A stretch of DNA of 64,000 bases from Peptococcaceae bacterium 1198_IL3148 (GCA_036763105.1 JBAIYS010000001.1:124001-188000); one strand, 5' to 3'. Counted from the first letter of the stretch, positions 51,462 to 59,727 are shown. Translations and numbers: made by a program. The notes: generated by a model from the letters alone, not told the origin.

Positions 51462-52595
51462 ATGTCGGCTCATGCTCAAAAATGGAGCTTTAGAATAACT
51501 CCAGTCAGAGTACTGATGATACTGATAGCGGCTTTAGCTGCAGCCATAGTAGTTTATCGTCTTATATTCGGATTAGGGGCTGTAAGCAACCTGAACGACC
51601 AGTGGCCCTGGGGACTTTGGATTGGCTTTGACGTTTTATGTGGCGTCGCTCTAGCCGGTGGTGGTTATGGTACAGCACTTATTGTACACATTTTACACAT
51701 AGAAAAGTTTAGCAGTATTGGTCGTAGTGCCATGCTGTCATCTATGTTGGGTTATATTTTAGTACTGATTGGTCTGTTCCTAGATATCGGTCAATGGTTT
51801 AACTTCTGGCGACCCTTTGTATCTTGGGGATACCATTCGGTATTATTTGAAGTTTTCTGGTGTGTATCATTATATACCACTGTTCAAGTAATTGAATTTG
51901 GTGAAATTGCCACTGAAAGAGTGGGCAAAAAATGGCACAGTTTCTTCAAAAAGATTCTGCCTGTATTGTTAGTTATTGGTGTTTTACTACCAACTTTACA
52001 CCAGTCCTCCCTTGGCGGATTGTACTTAACTGAAGTTGGCAAGTTGCATCCAATTTGGTGGTCACCATATATTCCTGTATTCTTCTTAATGTCTTCATTC
52101 TTTGTTGGTCCGGCAATGGTATGTGTGGAAACTGCTCTATCTGGCTGGGCTTTCAAGCATAAGGCAGATCTAAAGGTATTGCGTGGCTTAGCCAAAATTG
52201 GTGCCGTCATTATGTTATTGTACACCATCCTAAAAATTGTTGACTTTACCAGCCGGGACGTTTGGCCTTATATATTTGCTGGCGGACTGGAAGGTAACAT
52301 GTTCCTTTTGGAGATCACTCTTGGGGTACTGATTCCATTGATTATCGTCTTTAGTCCATTTGGTAAAACCAGAAAGGGGCTAGTTACCTATGGTGCTTTA
52401 ACAGCCATTGGTCTGGTTATTAACCGTCTAAACGTGGTCATTACCGGCATGGTCAATTACTATGGCCCTGGTTATGTCCCAGCATGGACAGAAATTGTCG
52501 TTACTGTTGGTTTAGTATGTGGCGGCATATTGGTTTACTGTTTTATTGTTGAAAACTTTAATATTGTTCAACATGATGAAGAAAGTCCTGCTTAA
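51462..52595 (+). CDS. NrfD/HybB-type membrane subunit
   Basis: A 377-residue polytopic membrane protein of the NrfD/PsrC/HybB family with about ten helices (VRVLMILIAALAAAIVVYRL, IGFDVLCGVALAGGGYGTAL, and so on). Such subunits connect periplasmic iron-sulfur proteins to the quinone pool. It would reduce menaquinone with electrons from H2 or the reverse. It is preceded by GGGGG 8 nt before ATG and is the last gene, with a strong terminator following. Confidence 0.92.
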   Translation: MSAHAQKWSFRITPVRVLMILIAALAAAIVVYRLIFGLGAVSNLNDQWPWGLWIGFDVLCGVALAGGGYGTALIVHILHIEKFSSIGRSAMLSSMLGYILVLIGLFLDIGQWFNFWRPFVSWGYHSVLFEVFWCVSLYTTVQVIEFGEIATERVGKKWHSFFKKILPVLLVIGVLLPTLHQSSLGGLYLTEVGKLHPIWWSPYIPVFFLMSSFFVGPAMVCVETALSGWAFKHKADLKVLRGLAKIGAVIMLLYTILKIVDFTSRDVWPYIFAGGLEGNMFLLEITLGVLIPLIIVFSPFGKTRKGLVTYGALTAIGLVINRLNVVITGMVNYYGPGYVPAWTEIVVTVGLVCGGILVYCFIVENFNIVQHDEESPA

Positions 52596-52620
52596 TTTTC
52601 AATATATCTTTTTATATCTT

Positions 52621-52648
52621 TCCGGGGTTGTATACCCCGGACTTTTTT
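52621..52648 (+). terminator. Terminator of hydrogenase operon
   Basis: TCCGGGG and CCCCGGA pair around TTGTATA and are followed by CTTTTTTTG. Confidence 0.88.
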
Positions 52649-52713
52649 TGACTTAAATTGGTATACTATTTATGATATACAGGCAGAAGTAATTTAACGG
52701 AGGTTTTAAATCC

Positions 52714-53961
52714 ATGCATTACGATTTTGTGGTGATTGGCGGTGGACCCGCCGGCATGATGGCAGCGGCAACGGCTGCCCAAGCAGGGCTTAATGTTTTG
52801 CTAATTGATAAAAATGATAAACTGGGTAAAAAACTGTACATCACCGGCAAAGGTCGGTGTAACGTAACCAATTACGGTGAATTGGAAGACTTTATCAACG
52901 CCATTACCACCAATAAAAAATTTTTATATAGCGCCTTCAATACCTTTAACAACCAGCAACTGATTGCCCTACTTAATGAACTTGGCGTCAAAACTAAAGT
53001 AGAACGGGGCAACCGGGTTTTTCCAGAAAGCGATAAGTCCAGCGACATCATTAAGGGCTTCCAGTGCTACTTGCATAAATTTAAAGTAAATATCATGCTC
53101 AATACCGAAGTGAAGAAAATAGCGATAGAGAACAATCAGGTCACCGGGGTATTATTAAACAACAACAAGCTGGTTAACTGTCCAAAGGTTTGCATAGCCA
53201 CCGGCGGCATGTCTTATAAACACACCGGTTCCACCGGCGACGGCTACCGCATGGCCAAAGAGTTAGGCCATCAGGTAATTGAACCCAAACCAGCTCTGAT
53301 ACCATTGACACTTGCCGAGGGTTGGGTCAAGGATTTGCAAGGACTGGCCTTAAAAAATGTCAATGCCACCTTAAATGTCGGTGGCAAAGATATTACCACC
53401 CAATTTGGTGAAATGTTATTCACCCATTTTGGGGTCTCTGGTCCCATCATCCTCACCATCAGCAGCGTTATGAAAGACACCAAGGGTAGCAATCGCAAAC
53501 TATACCTAGATTTAAAGCCGGCTTTAACGGTAGAACAACTGGACAAAAGAATTCAACGGGATTTTACTAAATATATCAACAAGCAGGTACATAACGCCCT
53601 GGATGATTTATTGCCCAAAAGATTAATCCCCATTATCACTAAATTGGCTGGGCTAGAGGAAAAAGTAGTGAACCAAGTTAGTAAAAAGGAAAGACAGCAT
53701 CTGGTGGCTGTATTAAAAAGGCTGGAACTGACCATCACCGGCACCAGACCAATAAACGAAGCCATTGTTACCAGCGGTGGCATTAAAACCACCGAAATTA
53801 AACCTTCCACCATGGAATCAAAATTGGTTAAAGGCCTGTATTTTGCCGGCGAAGTAATTGACGTAGACGCGGTAACCGGTGGCTACAACCTACAAATTGC
53901 CTTCTCCACCGGCTATTTAAGTGGTATCAGTGCCGCCCAACAAAACAAAGTAGATTTCTAA
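52714..53961 (+). CDS. FAD-dependent oxidoreductase, BaiN/HI0933 family
   Basis: A 415-residue flavoprotein. N-terminal FAD site VIGGGPAGMMAA at 7-18, TGKGRCNVTN near 47, ATGGMSYKHTGSTGDGY near 158-174, and the C-terminal SGGIKTTEI and LYFAGEVIDVDAVTGGYNLQ near 375. These fit the HI0933/BaiN family, sometimes called aminoacetone oxidase-like; the natural substrate is mostly unknown. GGAGG lies 10 nt upstream of ATG. A 40-codon ORF follows 13 nt later. Confidence 0.88.
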   Translation: MHYDFVVIGGGPAGMMAAATAAQAGLNVLLIDKNDKLGKKLYITGKGRCNVTNYGELEDFINAITTNKKFLYSAFNTFNNQQLIALLNELGVKTKVERGNRVFPESDKSSDIIKGFQCYLHKFKVNIMLNTEVKKIAIENNQVTGVLLNNNKLVNCPKVCIATGGMSYKHTGSTGDGYRMAKELGHQVIEPKPALIPLTLAEGWVKDLQGLALKNVNATLNVGGKDITTQFGEMLFTHFGVSGPIILTISSVMKDTKGSNRKLYLDLKPALTVEQLDKRIQRDFTKYINKQVHNALDDLLPKRLIPIITKLAGLEEKVVNQVSKKERQHLVAVLKRLELTITGTRPINEAIVTSGGIKTTEIKPSTMESKLVKGLYFAGEVIDVDAVTGGYNLQIAFSTGYLSGISAAQQNKVDF

Positions 53962-53974
53962 GGGAGGTATTGCT

Positions 53975-54097
53975 TTGTCCAACAAAAAACAACAACCCAA
54001 AGGACGAGTGAGGGAAAGTGAGCAAAGCAACGTTTATAGTCCAGAAGAAGTAAAGTTTTTGAAGAAAAGCAGTACGGAAGAAGAGAAAGAATTTTGA
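53975..54097 (+). CDS. Possible 40-residue basic/acidic protein
   Basis: A 40-codon frame with TTG start at 53975, GGGAGG (53962-53967) 7 nt upstream, ending at TGA 54095-54097. The product (SNKKQQPKGRVRESEQSNVY, then SPEEVKFLKKSS and a Glu-rich tail) is highly charged and probably disordered. It directly follows the flavoprotein gene. Its end runs into the AATTC-type repeat. No family recognised. Confidence 0.4.
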   Translation: MSNKKQQPKGRVRESEQSNVYSPEEVKFLKKSSTEEEKEF

Positions 54098-54114
54098 ATT
54101 ATGAATTTTGAATG
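54090..54114. repeat. Copy of dispersed AATTC-type repeat
   Basis: AATTTTGAATTATGAATTTT followed by GAATG repeats the core found at 12952 and 20193. It overlaps the stop of the 40-codon frame. Confidence 0.5.
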
Positions 54115-54179
54115 AAGCGTAAAGCAACCAAAGCAACCCAGGCGGCTTTTGCCCCTGCTTAAAGAACAAAAGGTTTGTA

Positions 54180-54335
54180 TTAAAAAACCTGGCACTTGTT
54201 GCAGTAAGCGAAAGACATATAGTTGAGCAGCGAACCGAACTTAGCGAAGCAGACCAGCGGAGGCAGGGTGGCGCATAGGACGTGCGCCACCGGCAACTGA
54301 GCCATGGACGGCGAAGGAAACTGTGCCATCGGCTA
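54180..54335 (+). repeat. GC-richer element of unknown nature with hairpin
   Basis: This segment differs in composition from its AT-rich surroundings. It contains GAGCAGCGAACCGAACTTAG, a perfect 9-bp hairpin GGTGGCGCA/TGCGCCACC (54267-54291) and GAGCCATGGACGGCGAAGG, with GCCATGGACGGC near-palindromic. I have a recollection of similar sequences repeated in related genomes but no other copy is in the window. Its ATG opens a frame into the next gene, which may be accidental. Confidence 0.4.
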
Positions 54336-54387
54336 TTTAAACGAGGTAATACTTTTAATTTCGCAACATAATGGCAAAAATAACAAT

Positions 54388-54777
54388 ATGATGACTAACA
54401 AAACCACCATTTATCAATTTCCAACAACTGAAGATCGTCATTGTGCTGAAACAGCATTAATGACCTTTTTAAATGTTCAAAGTGGCCTTTCCAGACTGAT
54501 GATGTTATCAGCTTTAAAGTCTATTTTAAACAAGTATCATCTGTCCAAACTTAAATTGGCTAAATGCATCATTGAACTTAACCACTATGACGAAGTGGTG
54601 GTTAAACCCCGAAAGTTTATCGCCACTAAAAACTGTCCCACCTGTGGTGAAGACTTATATACCGTTGATTCTAAAATTCGGATCATCAGCATCTGCCAAG
54701 GTGCCACCAGCGAATTTGTCACCTATGGCTGCCAGTGTGGTGATATCTTTGGTAAGGTAGAAAAAATAACCCATTAA
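54388..54777 (+). CDS. Hypothetical protein with C-terminal zinc ribbon
   Basis: About 129 residues from ATG at 54388 (MMTNKTTIYQFPTTEDRHC). Helical N-terminal part, then a C-terminal zinc-binding pair NCPTCGEDLY and GCQCGDIFG. There is no good SD before 54388; the frame is open upstream to ATG 54304 in the GC-richer element, so the start is uncertain and the original promoter/SD may have been replaced. Family not recognised. Confidence 0.45.
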   Translation: MMTNKTTIYQFPTTEDRHCAETALMTFLNVQSGLSRLMMLSALKSILNKYHLSKLKLAKCIIELNHYDEVVVKPRKFIATKNCPTCGEDLYTVDSKIRIISICQGATSEFVTYGCQCGDIFGKVEKITH

Positions 54778-54795
54778 AAAGGAGCAGTTGCAAAA

Positions 54796-54885
54796 AGTAG
54801 TGTAGGGGCAGGTTTCCATGCCTGCCCGCCAGCACAAACCTATGTTGCTTAGGCGGGTCGGCGTGGAAACCAACCCCTACTTTTT
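54796..54885. repeat. Long imperfect inverted repeat (GTAGGGGC element)
   Basis: GTAGGGGCAGGTTTCCATGC and, inverted, GCGTGGAAACCAACCCCTAC form arms of about 30 nt around a short centre, with AAAAAGTA/TACTTTTT at the ends. It looks like a REP- or MITE-type palindrome. It lies downstream of the minus-strand rubrerythrin stop and could also terminate that transcript. A related short stem starts GTAGGGGCGACC at 62044. Confidence 0.6.
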
Positions 54886-54915
54886 CAGTGTTCTCCCGTA
54901 AAATCCCTCTGCCGT

Positions 54916-55449
54916 TTAGTAATTTCTGGCAGCCACCTCAAAGTATGCTTGGGGATGCGCACAGGTGGGGCACATTTCCGGTGCTTCGTTACCAGTGTGG
55001 ATATGACCACAGTTCCGGCAACGCCATACTACTTCTTCATCCTTTTTAAATACTTTACCTTCTTCTAAATTTTTCAGTAAAGCAACAAATCTTTCCTCGT
55101 GTTCCTTTTCCACTTTAGCAACATTATCAAAGAAAATTGCAATTTCTTCAAAGCCTTCTTGGCGAGCAACCTCAGCGAATTCCTTGTACATTTCTGTCCA
55201 TTCATAGTTTTCTCCATTAACTGCATCTTGCAAATTTTCTTTGGTATTGCCAATGCCACTTAAAAATTTAAATTCTTTTTTGGCATGCTCTTTCTCTTGG
55301 TTAGCTGTTTCTTCAAAAATAGCGGCGATTTGCTGATAGCCCTCTTTTTTAGCCACCGACGCATAGTATGTATACTTGTTGCGGGCCTGACTTTCACCGG
55401 CAAAGGCTGCCATTAGGTTCTTTTCTGTTTTACTACCTTTTAAATTCAT
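54916..55449 (-). CDS. rbr: Rubrerythrin
   Basis: A 177-residue rubrerythrin, reducing H2O2 in anaerobes. The N-terminal diiron domain has paired Glu/ExxH motifs ([17 protein letters not shown] near 14, [13 protein letters not shown] near 48, [12 protein letters not shown] near 108). The C-terminal rubredoxin-like iron site is [20 protein letters not shown] near 142-162. ATG has AAGGGGAG 6 nt upstream. The upstream region shares a TATTTAG-TATAGTT-like motif with the Rrf2 gene, suggesting common control. Confidence 0.95.
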   Translation of the reverse strand: MNLKGSKTEKNLMAAFAGESQARNKYTYYASVAKKEGYQQIAAIFEETANQEKEHAKKEFKFLSGIGNTKENLQDAVNGENYEWTEMYKEFAEVARQEGFEEIAIFFDNVAKVEKEHEERFVALLKNLEEGKVFKKDEEVVWRCRNCGHIHTGNEAPEMCPTCAHPQAYFEVAARNY

Positions 55450-55533
55450 TTAACAACTCCCCTTTCCTTACTGATTATTTAGTTATAGTTTAACGGCACA
55501 GTATATATATTCTATAGCACTAAATTTAACCCT

Positions 55534-55956
55534 TTAATTTTTGGTCTTTATATTATTTAATAAATCAGCAAAATTATATTTGTCCAATTCTTCGTTCATA
55601 TTTATTTGGATATTCCTCAGCGCCTTATGGATCGGACACCAACCGGTGGCATCTTTGTTGCACTCACTACCATCCATTAAGCACTTATTAATCTTCACTG
55701 GTCCTTCCACCGCTTCCACAACATCTCTCAGGGTGATATCCGCAGGGGGTTTAGCTAAAGCATACCCTCCCTTTAAACCCCGGAAAGACTTAACAATATC
55801 GGCATGGGTTAACAACCGGATTGTTTTTAACAGAAACCTAATTGGTATATTCTCTTGTTCAGAAATTTGGCGGGCTTCAATTATCTCACCTGCTTTTTTT
55901 CTTGAAAGATAAAGAACAATTCTAAATGCATAATCCGTCGCTTGGTTTAACTTCAT
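55534..55956 (-). CDS. Rrf2-family transcriptional regulator
   Basis: A 140-residue Rrf2-type winged-helix regulator (LNQATDYAFRIVLYLSRKK start, IPIRFLLKTIRLLTHADIV recognition region, SFRGLKGGYALAKPPADITL wing). Three cysteines, KCLMDGSEC-x7-C near 99-116, could hold an iron-sulfur cluster as in IscR/NsrR relatives, though spacing is longer than IscR. The neighbouring rubrerythrin suggests an oxidative or NO stress signal. A palindromic site upstream may be its own operator. Confidence 0.88.
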   Translation of the reverse strand: MKLNQATDYAFRIVLYLSRKKAGEIIEARQISEQENIPIRFLLKTIRLLTHADIVKSFRGLKGGYALAKPPADITLRDVVEAVEGPVKINKCLMDGSECNKDATGWCPIHKALRNIQINMNEELDKYNFADLLNNIKTKN

Positions 55957-55980
55957 TTGTGTTGTGCACCCCGATTTTTG

Positions 55981-55997
55981 TATACCTATTTAGTATA
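55981..55997. promoter_or_regulatory. Candidate Rrf2 operator/promoter
   Basis: TATACCTATTTAGTATA has outer TATAC/GTATA dyad symmetry, 25 nt before the Rrf2 start. TATTTAGTTATAGTT at 55476-55490 before rubrerythrin matches its right half with one inserted base, so both may be bound by the same regulator; part of the match may just be the -10 boxes. Confidence 0.35.
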
Positions 55998-56128
55998 GTT
56001 ATATTTTATTATAAATTTTTCCAAAGTCAATAACTTTTATAACTTTAGCTTAATATTTTTATAGCAGGATTATGCTCCATTAAACAGAATAATGTTACTT
56101 ATTGCTAGAATGGAGAGGATGTTACCCC

Positions 56129-56926
56129 ATGTTAATTGATGTTCATGCCCACATATACCCCGAAAACTTAGCCCAAAAGGTGACTGCAAATCTCAACGGC
56201 CATTATGGCGTACCCATTGCCCACCAAGGGACAGTGGCAGAATATCTTAACATTTGCCGTCAGGGCAATGTTGATGCAGCGATAGTTTTTACAGTGGCCA
56301 CCAAACCAGAACAGGTATCACCAGCCAATCGCTGGGCGATCATTAATAATAATAAAAACAATCTAATCAGTTTTGGCACGCTGCACCCAGATTATCAAGA
56401 TCTAGATGGGGAAATAAACCGACTTAAATCCGCCGGTATTAAAGGTATTAAACTGCATCCAGATTTTCAAAAATTTTACCTTGATGATAAAAAGGCTATA
56501 CTAATGTACGAAAAATTGGCCAAAGACTTTATTATTCTCTTCCATGTGGGGGATGACCAAGTTCCCGAAAAAACCAACTACACATCCCCCGCCAGGCTGG
56601 CCAACGTGTTGGACGCCATCCCTTCATTAAAAGTAATTGCCGCCCATATGGGAGGTTACCAAATGTGGGATCAAGCGATAGAATATTTAGTTGGCAAAAA
56701 CCTGTACTTTGATACCTCCAGCAGTTATTATTTTCTACAAGCGGAAAAATTTCGATTCATTATAAAAGAACACGGCTGGGATAAAATTTTATTAGGCAGT
56801 GATTATCCCTTCAGCGACCCAATTAGAGAAGTTACAGGTATTAAAAAATTGGCATTAAGTGATAATGAATATCGTGCCATCATCGGTGACAACGCCAGAA
56901 AGTTATTAGCCGATTTGGGGCTTTAA
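56129..56926 (+). CDS. Amidohydrolase family protein (ACMSD-like)
   Basis: A 265-residue metal-dependent TIM-barrel hydrolase: DVHAHIYP at 4-11 (HxH), GIKGIKLHPDFQKFYLDD near 105, HVGD near 138, AAHMGG near 170 and GSDYPFSDP near 223. The fold covers decarboxylases and hydrolases of the amidohydrolase_2 group; substrate unknown. ATG at 56129 follows GGAGAGG by 10 nt; a TTG-type start 9 codons upstream has no SD. A nitrilase gene follows after 30 nt. Confidence 0.85.
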   Translation: MLIDVHAHIYPENLAQKVTANLNGHYGVPIAHQGTVAEYLNICRQGNVDAAIVFTVATKPEQVSPANRWAIINNNKNNLISFGTLHPDYQDLDGEINRLKSAGIKGIKLHPDFQKFYLDDKKAILMYEKLAKDFIILFHVGDDQVPEKTNYTSPARLANVLDAIPSLKVIAAHMGGYQMWDQAIEYLVGKNLYFDTSSSYYFLQAEKFRFIIKEHGWDKILLGSDYPFSDPIREVTGIKKLALSDNEYRAIIGDNARKLLADLGL

Positions 56927-56956
56927 TTTTTTGTTAAAGTAGTTAGGAAGTGAAAA

Positions 56957-57814
56957 ATGCAAACAACAAAAATAGCTCTAGTACAGATGAACTCCTTAGT
57001 GGAACAAACTGAATTAAACTTACAAAAGATTGCTCAATATACCAAAAGGGCGGCAGCCCAAAAGGTAGCCATTATCTGTTTTCCGGAATTGGCGGTTGTT
57101 GGTTATAGCCGTGAAAAGGCGGCATTATACCAAGAATCTATCCCCGGTGATAGCAGCGCTTATCTTTCTGAACTGGCCCGTCGTTATAACATTGTAATTT
57201 TAACCGGCATAGCTGAAAAATCTGCGGTGCCTACTAAACCTTATATTACTCATTTGGTAATCTTCCCCGATGGTCGGGTGGAAAAATACCGAAAAACCCA
57301 TTTAGGCAGTAGCGAAAAACCTTATTTTACAGCAGGTAACCAATTATCCACCTTTGCTACTGAATCAGCCCAATTTGGCGTACAGATTTGCTGGGATTTA
57401 CATTTCCCGGAAGTCAGCACCATTATGTCTTTAGAGGGGGCAGAAATAATCTTTGCTCCCCATGCTTCACCCTGTATAGCAGGCGATAGAAAGGCCATGT
57501 GGTTAAAGTATCTTACCGCCAGAGCTTACGATAACACGGTATATGTGGCCACCTGCAATTTAGTTGGTGACAACGGATACGGTCACCAATTCTCAGGTGG
57601 CGCTATGGTGATAGATCCTAAAGGGAATGTAATTGCCGAAGATTTTAATAATCAAGAATCGATGCTGGTTGTGAATTTAGATGCTGAAGCAATTAATAAA
57701 ATTAGATACCAAAAGGCCACCACCATGAAAAATATTTTTTATTTACAGGTAAGACGACCAGAACTTTATAAAAAACTAATTTTGCATTGGTCGGGGCAGC
57801 CAACGCATAAATAG
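56957..57814 (+). CDS. Carbon-nitrogen hydrolase (nitrilase superfamily)
   Basis: A 285-residue nitrilase-fold enzyme with the Glu-Lys-Cys triad: CFPELAVVGYS near 42 (Glu), KYRKTHLGS near 117 (Lys), and FGVQICWDLHFPE near 150 (Cys). Substrate could be an N-carbamoyl compound, an amide or a nitrile. GGAAGTG precedes ATG. It follows the amidohydrolase after 30 nt, so both may degrade one amide-containing compound (inference). Confidence 0.88.
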   Translation: MQTTKIALVQMNSLVEQTELNLQKIAQYTKRAAAQKVAIICFPELAVVGYSREKAALYQESIPGDSSAYLSELARRYNIVILTGIAEKSAVPTKPYITHLVIFPDGRVEKYRKTHLGSSEKPYFTAGNQLSTFATESAQFGVQICWDLHFPEVSTIMSLEGAEIIFAPHASPCIAGDRKAMWLKYLTARAYDNTVYVATCNLVGDNGYGHQFSGGAMVIDPKGNVIAEDFNNQESMLVVNLDAEAINKIRYQKATTMKNIFYLQVRRPELYKKLILHWSGQPTHK

Positions 57815-57859
57815 ATTTGAAATTACAGAATATAAATAAGGAGTGTAATTTCAAATCTA
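57812..57859 (+). promoter_or_regulatory. 16-bp inverted repeat before the CBS gene
   Basis: TAGATTTGAAATTACA (57812-57827) and TGTAATTTCAAATCTA (57844-57859) pair perfectly around a 16-nt loop containing AAGGAG. The first arm includes the nitrilase stop; the second adjoins the AGGAGGG of the CBS gene. Lacks a T-run, so it is either a stabilising hairpin or a translational control element. Confidence 0.4.
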
Positions 57860-57872
57860 GGAGGGATACGAA

Positions 57873-58316
57873 TTGTCACAAAAGTTGCAAGATATCATGA
57901 CCGCAAACGTTGCCACCATTAGCCCACAACAAACTGTGGCTGAAGCTGCTCAAATGATGAGCCAGTACAACGTTGGTTCAATACCAGTGGTGCAAAACGG
58001 CAAAGCCGTTGGCATCATTACCGACCGGGATATTACATTACGGGTTACCGCCAAAGGCCAAGACGGACAAAATACCAAAGTGGAATCTGCCATGAGTAAA
58101 AATATTGTCACCGGCACACCTGAAATGGATGTCCACCAAGCAGCTAATTTAATGGCGCAAAACCAAATTCGCCGTCTACCGGTTGTGGATAATGGCACAG
58201 TGGCGGGTATTGTTGCCCTAGGTGATTTAGCGGTTCAAAATATTTATCAAAACGAAGCCGGCGAAGCTTTAACCAACATCTCTCAGCCTGCCCAACCCCA
58301 AGGAACACTATCCTAA
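57873..58316 (+). CDS. Tandem CBS-domain protein
   Basis: A 147-residue protein of two CBS domains (LQDIMTANVATISPQQTVAE ... GIITDRDITLRVT and VESAMSKNIVTGTPEMDVHQ ... VAGIVALGDLAVQ), likely binding an adenosine nucleotide. Start is TTG at 57873 with GGAGGG 8 nt upstream. It follows a perfect inverted repeat and ends in a terminator. Target unknown; a stress-type sensor is typical. Confidence 0.88.
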   Translation: MSQKLQDIMTANVATISPQQTVAEAAQMMSQYNVGSIPVVQNGKAVGIITDRDITLRVTAKGQDGQNTKVESAMSKNIVTGTPEMDVHQAANLMAQNQIRRLPVVDNGTVAGIVALGDLAVQNIYQNEAGEALTNISQPAQPQGTLS

Positions 58317-58317
58317 T

Positions 58318-58346
58318 AAACAACTCCCCTTGCTGGGGAGTTGTTT
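58318..58346 (+). terminator. Terminator after CBS gene
   Basis: AAACAACTCCCC and GGGGAGTTGTTT with loop TTGCT. TTTTG follows. Confidence 0.88.
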
Positions 58347-58547
58347 TGTACCCGCGTTAATTCCGCTATCTTATGCATATACAATTATAACAATTAGTTA
58401 TTTGTAGTATGTGGGAATAATTTATAATATCTGCCGTATAATTTTAAATATTTCTTTATCAGCCAGTCAAACAGCTTATAACCAAAAATTATAAAGTTAT
58501 GCCATTTGGTTTAATTGTGATACAATTTAAATTGTCAAAAGTTTTAT

Positions 58548-58678
58548 ATCAGTATCGCTTAATTCTTCATACGAAGAAACGGGGGAACCAAATTCTCGGG
58601 GTGAATCCGCTTGGCTCTCAAGTGGTAGGGTTACTTTTCAATCCGAATCCGTCAGCTAACCTCGTAGGCGTAGAAAAG
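58548..58678 (+). ncRNA. Cyclic-di-AMP riboswitch (ydaO/yuaA type) of the ehu operon
   Basis: Signature core: ATCGCTT, GAAGAAACGGGGGAACC, TCGGGGTGAATCCGCTT, GTGGTAGGGTTAC, CAATCCGAATCCGTCAGCTA, ACCTCGTAGGCGTA. This is the conserved ydaO architecture. A typical intrinsic terminator stands 45 nt later, before the ehuB start, so it is a transcriptional switch that should stop ehu transcription when c-di-AMP is high. Confidence 0.93.
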
Positions 58679-58722
58679 ACCACCCATTGACCAATGGCCT
58701 ATGGTGTAGTTTTTTATACCCT

Positions 58723-58757
58723 ACTCCCCTGAAAAAGTTAATCTGGGGAGTTTTTTA
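58723..58757 (+). terminator. c-di-AMP-controlled terminator before ehuB
   Basis: ACTCCCC and GGGGAGT pair and are followed by TTTTTAATT, located between the riboswitch and the ehuB SD. A short CCATTGACCAATGG hairpin and TATGGTGTAG lie between and may compete for pairing. Confidence 0.8.
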
Positions 58758-58818
58758 ATTTGCATACTGACCTTTTGACCACAAGGGTGAATAAAATATT
58801 ATTCTTTGGGAGGTTTCC

Positions 58819-59709
58819 ATGAAAAATTTTAAGATGAAAAAACTGTTGGCAATAATACTTAGCATTAGCCTGCTGGCTTTAGCGGGCTGTTCCCCTGGCG
58901 GAGATAATAACAGTGAAGGTTTATCTACCTTAGAGCGGGTGCAAAAGGAAGGTAAAATTGTTGTGGGTTTTGCCAATGAAAAACCCTATGCCTATAAAAC
59001 CTCAGATGGTGAAGTAACCGGTATGTCCGTTGAAGTAGCAAGAGCAATCTTCAAAGAATTGGGGATCAATGAAGTTGAGGGCAAGGTCACTGAGTTCGGT
59101 TCACTGATTCCTGGTTTAAAGGCTGGCCGTTTTGACGTGGTTACTGCCGGAATGTATATCACCCCTAAACGGGCTGAGCAAGTGGCCTTTGCTGATCCAG
59201 AATACCGTGTCGGCCAAGGGTTAGCTGTCAGCAAAGGTAACCCTCACAATTTGCATAGCTACCAGGACATTGCCAATAACCCCGATATCTCGGTGGCTGT
59301 AATGGCTGGTGGTTTTGAACTGGATTACTTAAAGGCTTCCGGAGTTAAAGAAAGTCAAATTCAAGTGGTAAACGATATTCCATCCTGTATTTCTGCCCTG
59401 GAGTCCGGCAGAGTTGATGCCACCACCATGACCGATATAACTTTACAAAGCGCTCTGCAAACAGCCGATCAATCTAAACTCCAACTGGTGATGGATTTTG
59501 AACAACCAATTATTGAGGGTCAAAGTGTGATCGCCCACGGAGCTGCAGCCTTTAACCAAGCGGATACCGACTTTGTGGCCGCTTATAATGCGGAACTACA
59601 AAAACTAAAGGAATCAGGCAAGTTACTGGAAATTCTCAAGAAGTTTGGCTTCAGCGAACAAAATTTACCGGCTGACATTACCACTGAACAAATTATTGCT
59701 GAAAGTTAA
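58819..59709 (+). CDS. ehuB: Ectoine/hydroxyectoine-type ABC transporter substrate-binding lipoprotein
   Basis: A 296-residue lipoprotein (lipobox LAGC, Cys about 24) of the PBPb family. The EhuB-like segments are VGFANEKPYAYKTSDGEVTG, VTEFGSLIPGLKAGRFDVVT, AGMYITPKRAEQVAFADPEY and NPHNLHSYQDIA. These match ectoine/hydroxyectoine binding proteins closely as I recall them, though a related amino-acid binding protein cannot be excluded without alignment. It delivers an osmoprotectant to EhuC/D/A. GGGAGG is 5 nt before ATG. It stands behind a c-di-AMP riboswitch and terminator. Confidence 0.82.
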   Translation: MKNFKMKKLLAIILSISLLALAGCSPGGDNNSEGLSTLERVQKEGKIVVGFANEKPYAYKTSDGEVTGMSVEVARAIFKELGINEVEGKVTEFGSLIPGLKAGRFDVVTAGMYITPKRAEQVAFADPEYRVGQGLAVSKGNPHNLHSYQDIANNPDISVAVMAGGFELDYLKASGVKESQIQVVNDIPSCISALESGRVDATTMTDITLQSALQTADQSKLQLVMDFEQPIIEGQSVIAHGAAAFNQADTDFVAAYNAELQKLKESGKLLEILKKFGFSEQNLPADITTEQIIAES

Positions 59710-59727
59710 GAAGGGAGATGCTTTACC

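Noticed and set aside
54304-54387. ATG at 54304 as start of the zinc-ribbon gene
   Set aside because: It is inside the GC-richer element, has no SD, and the added 28 residues look unlike the rest; 54388 was used with low confidence.
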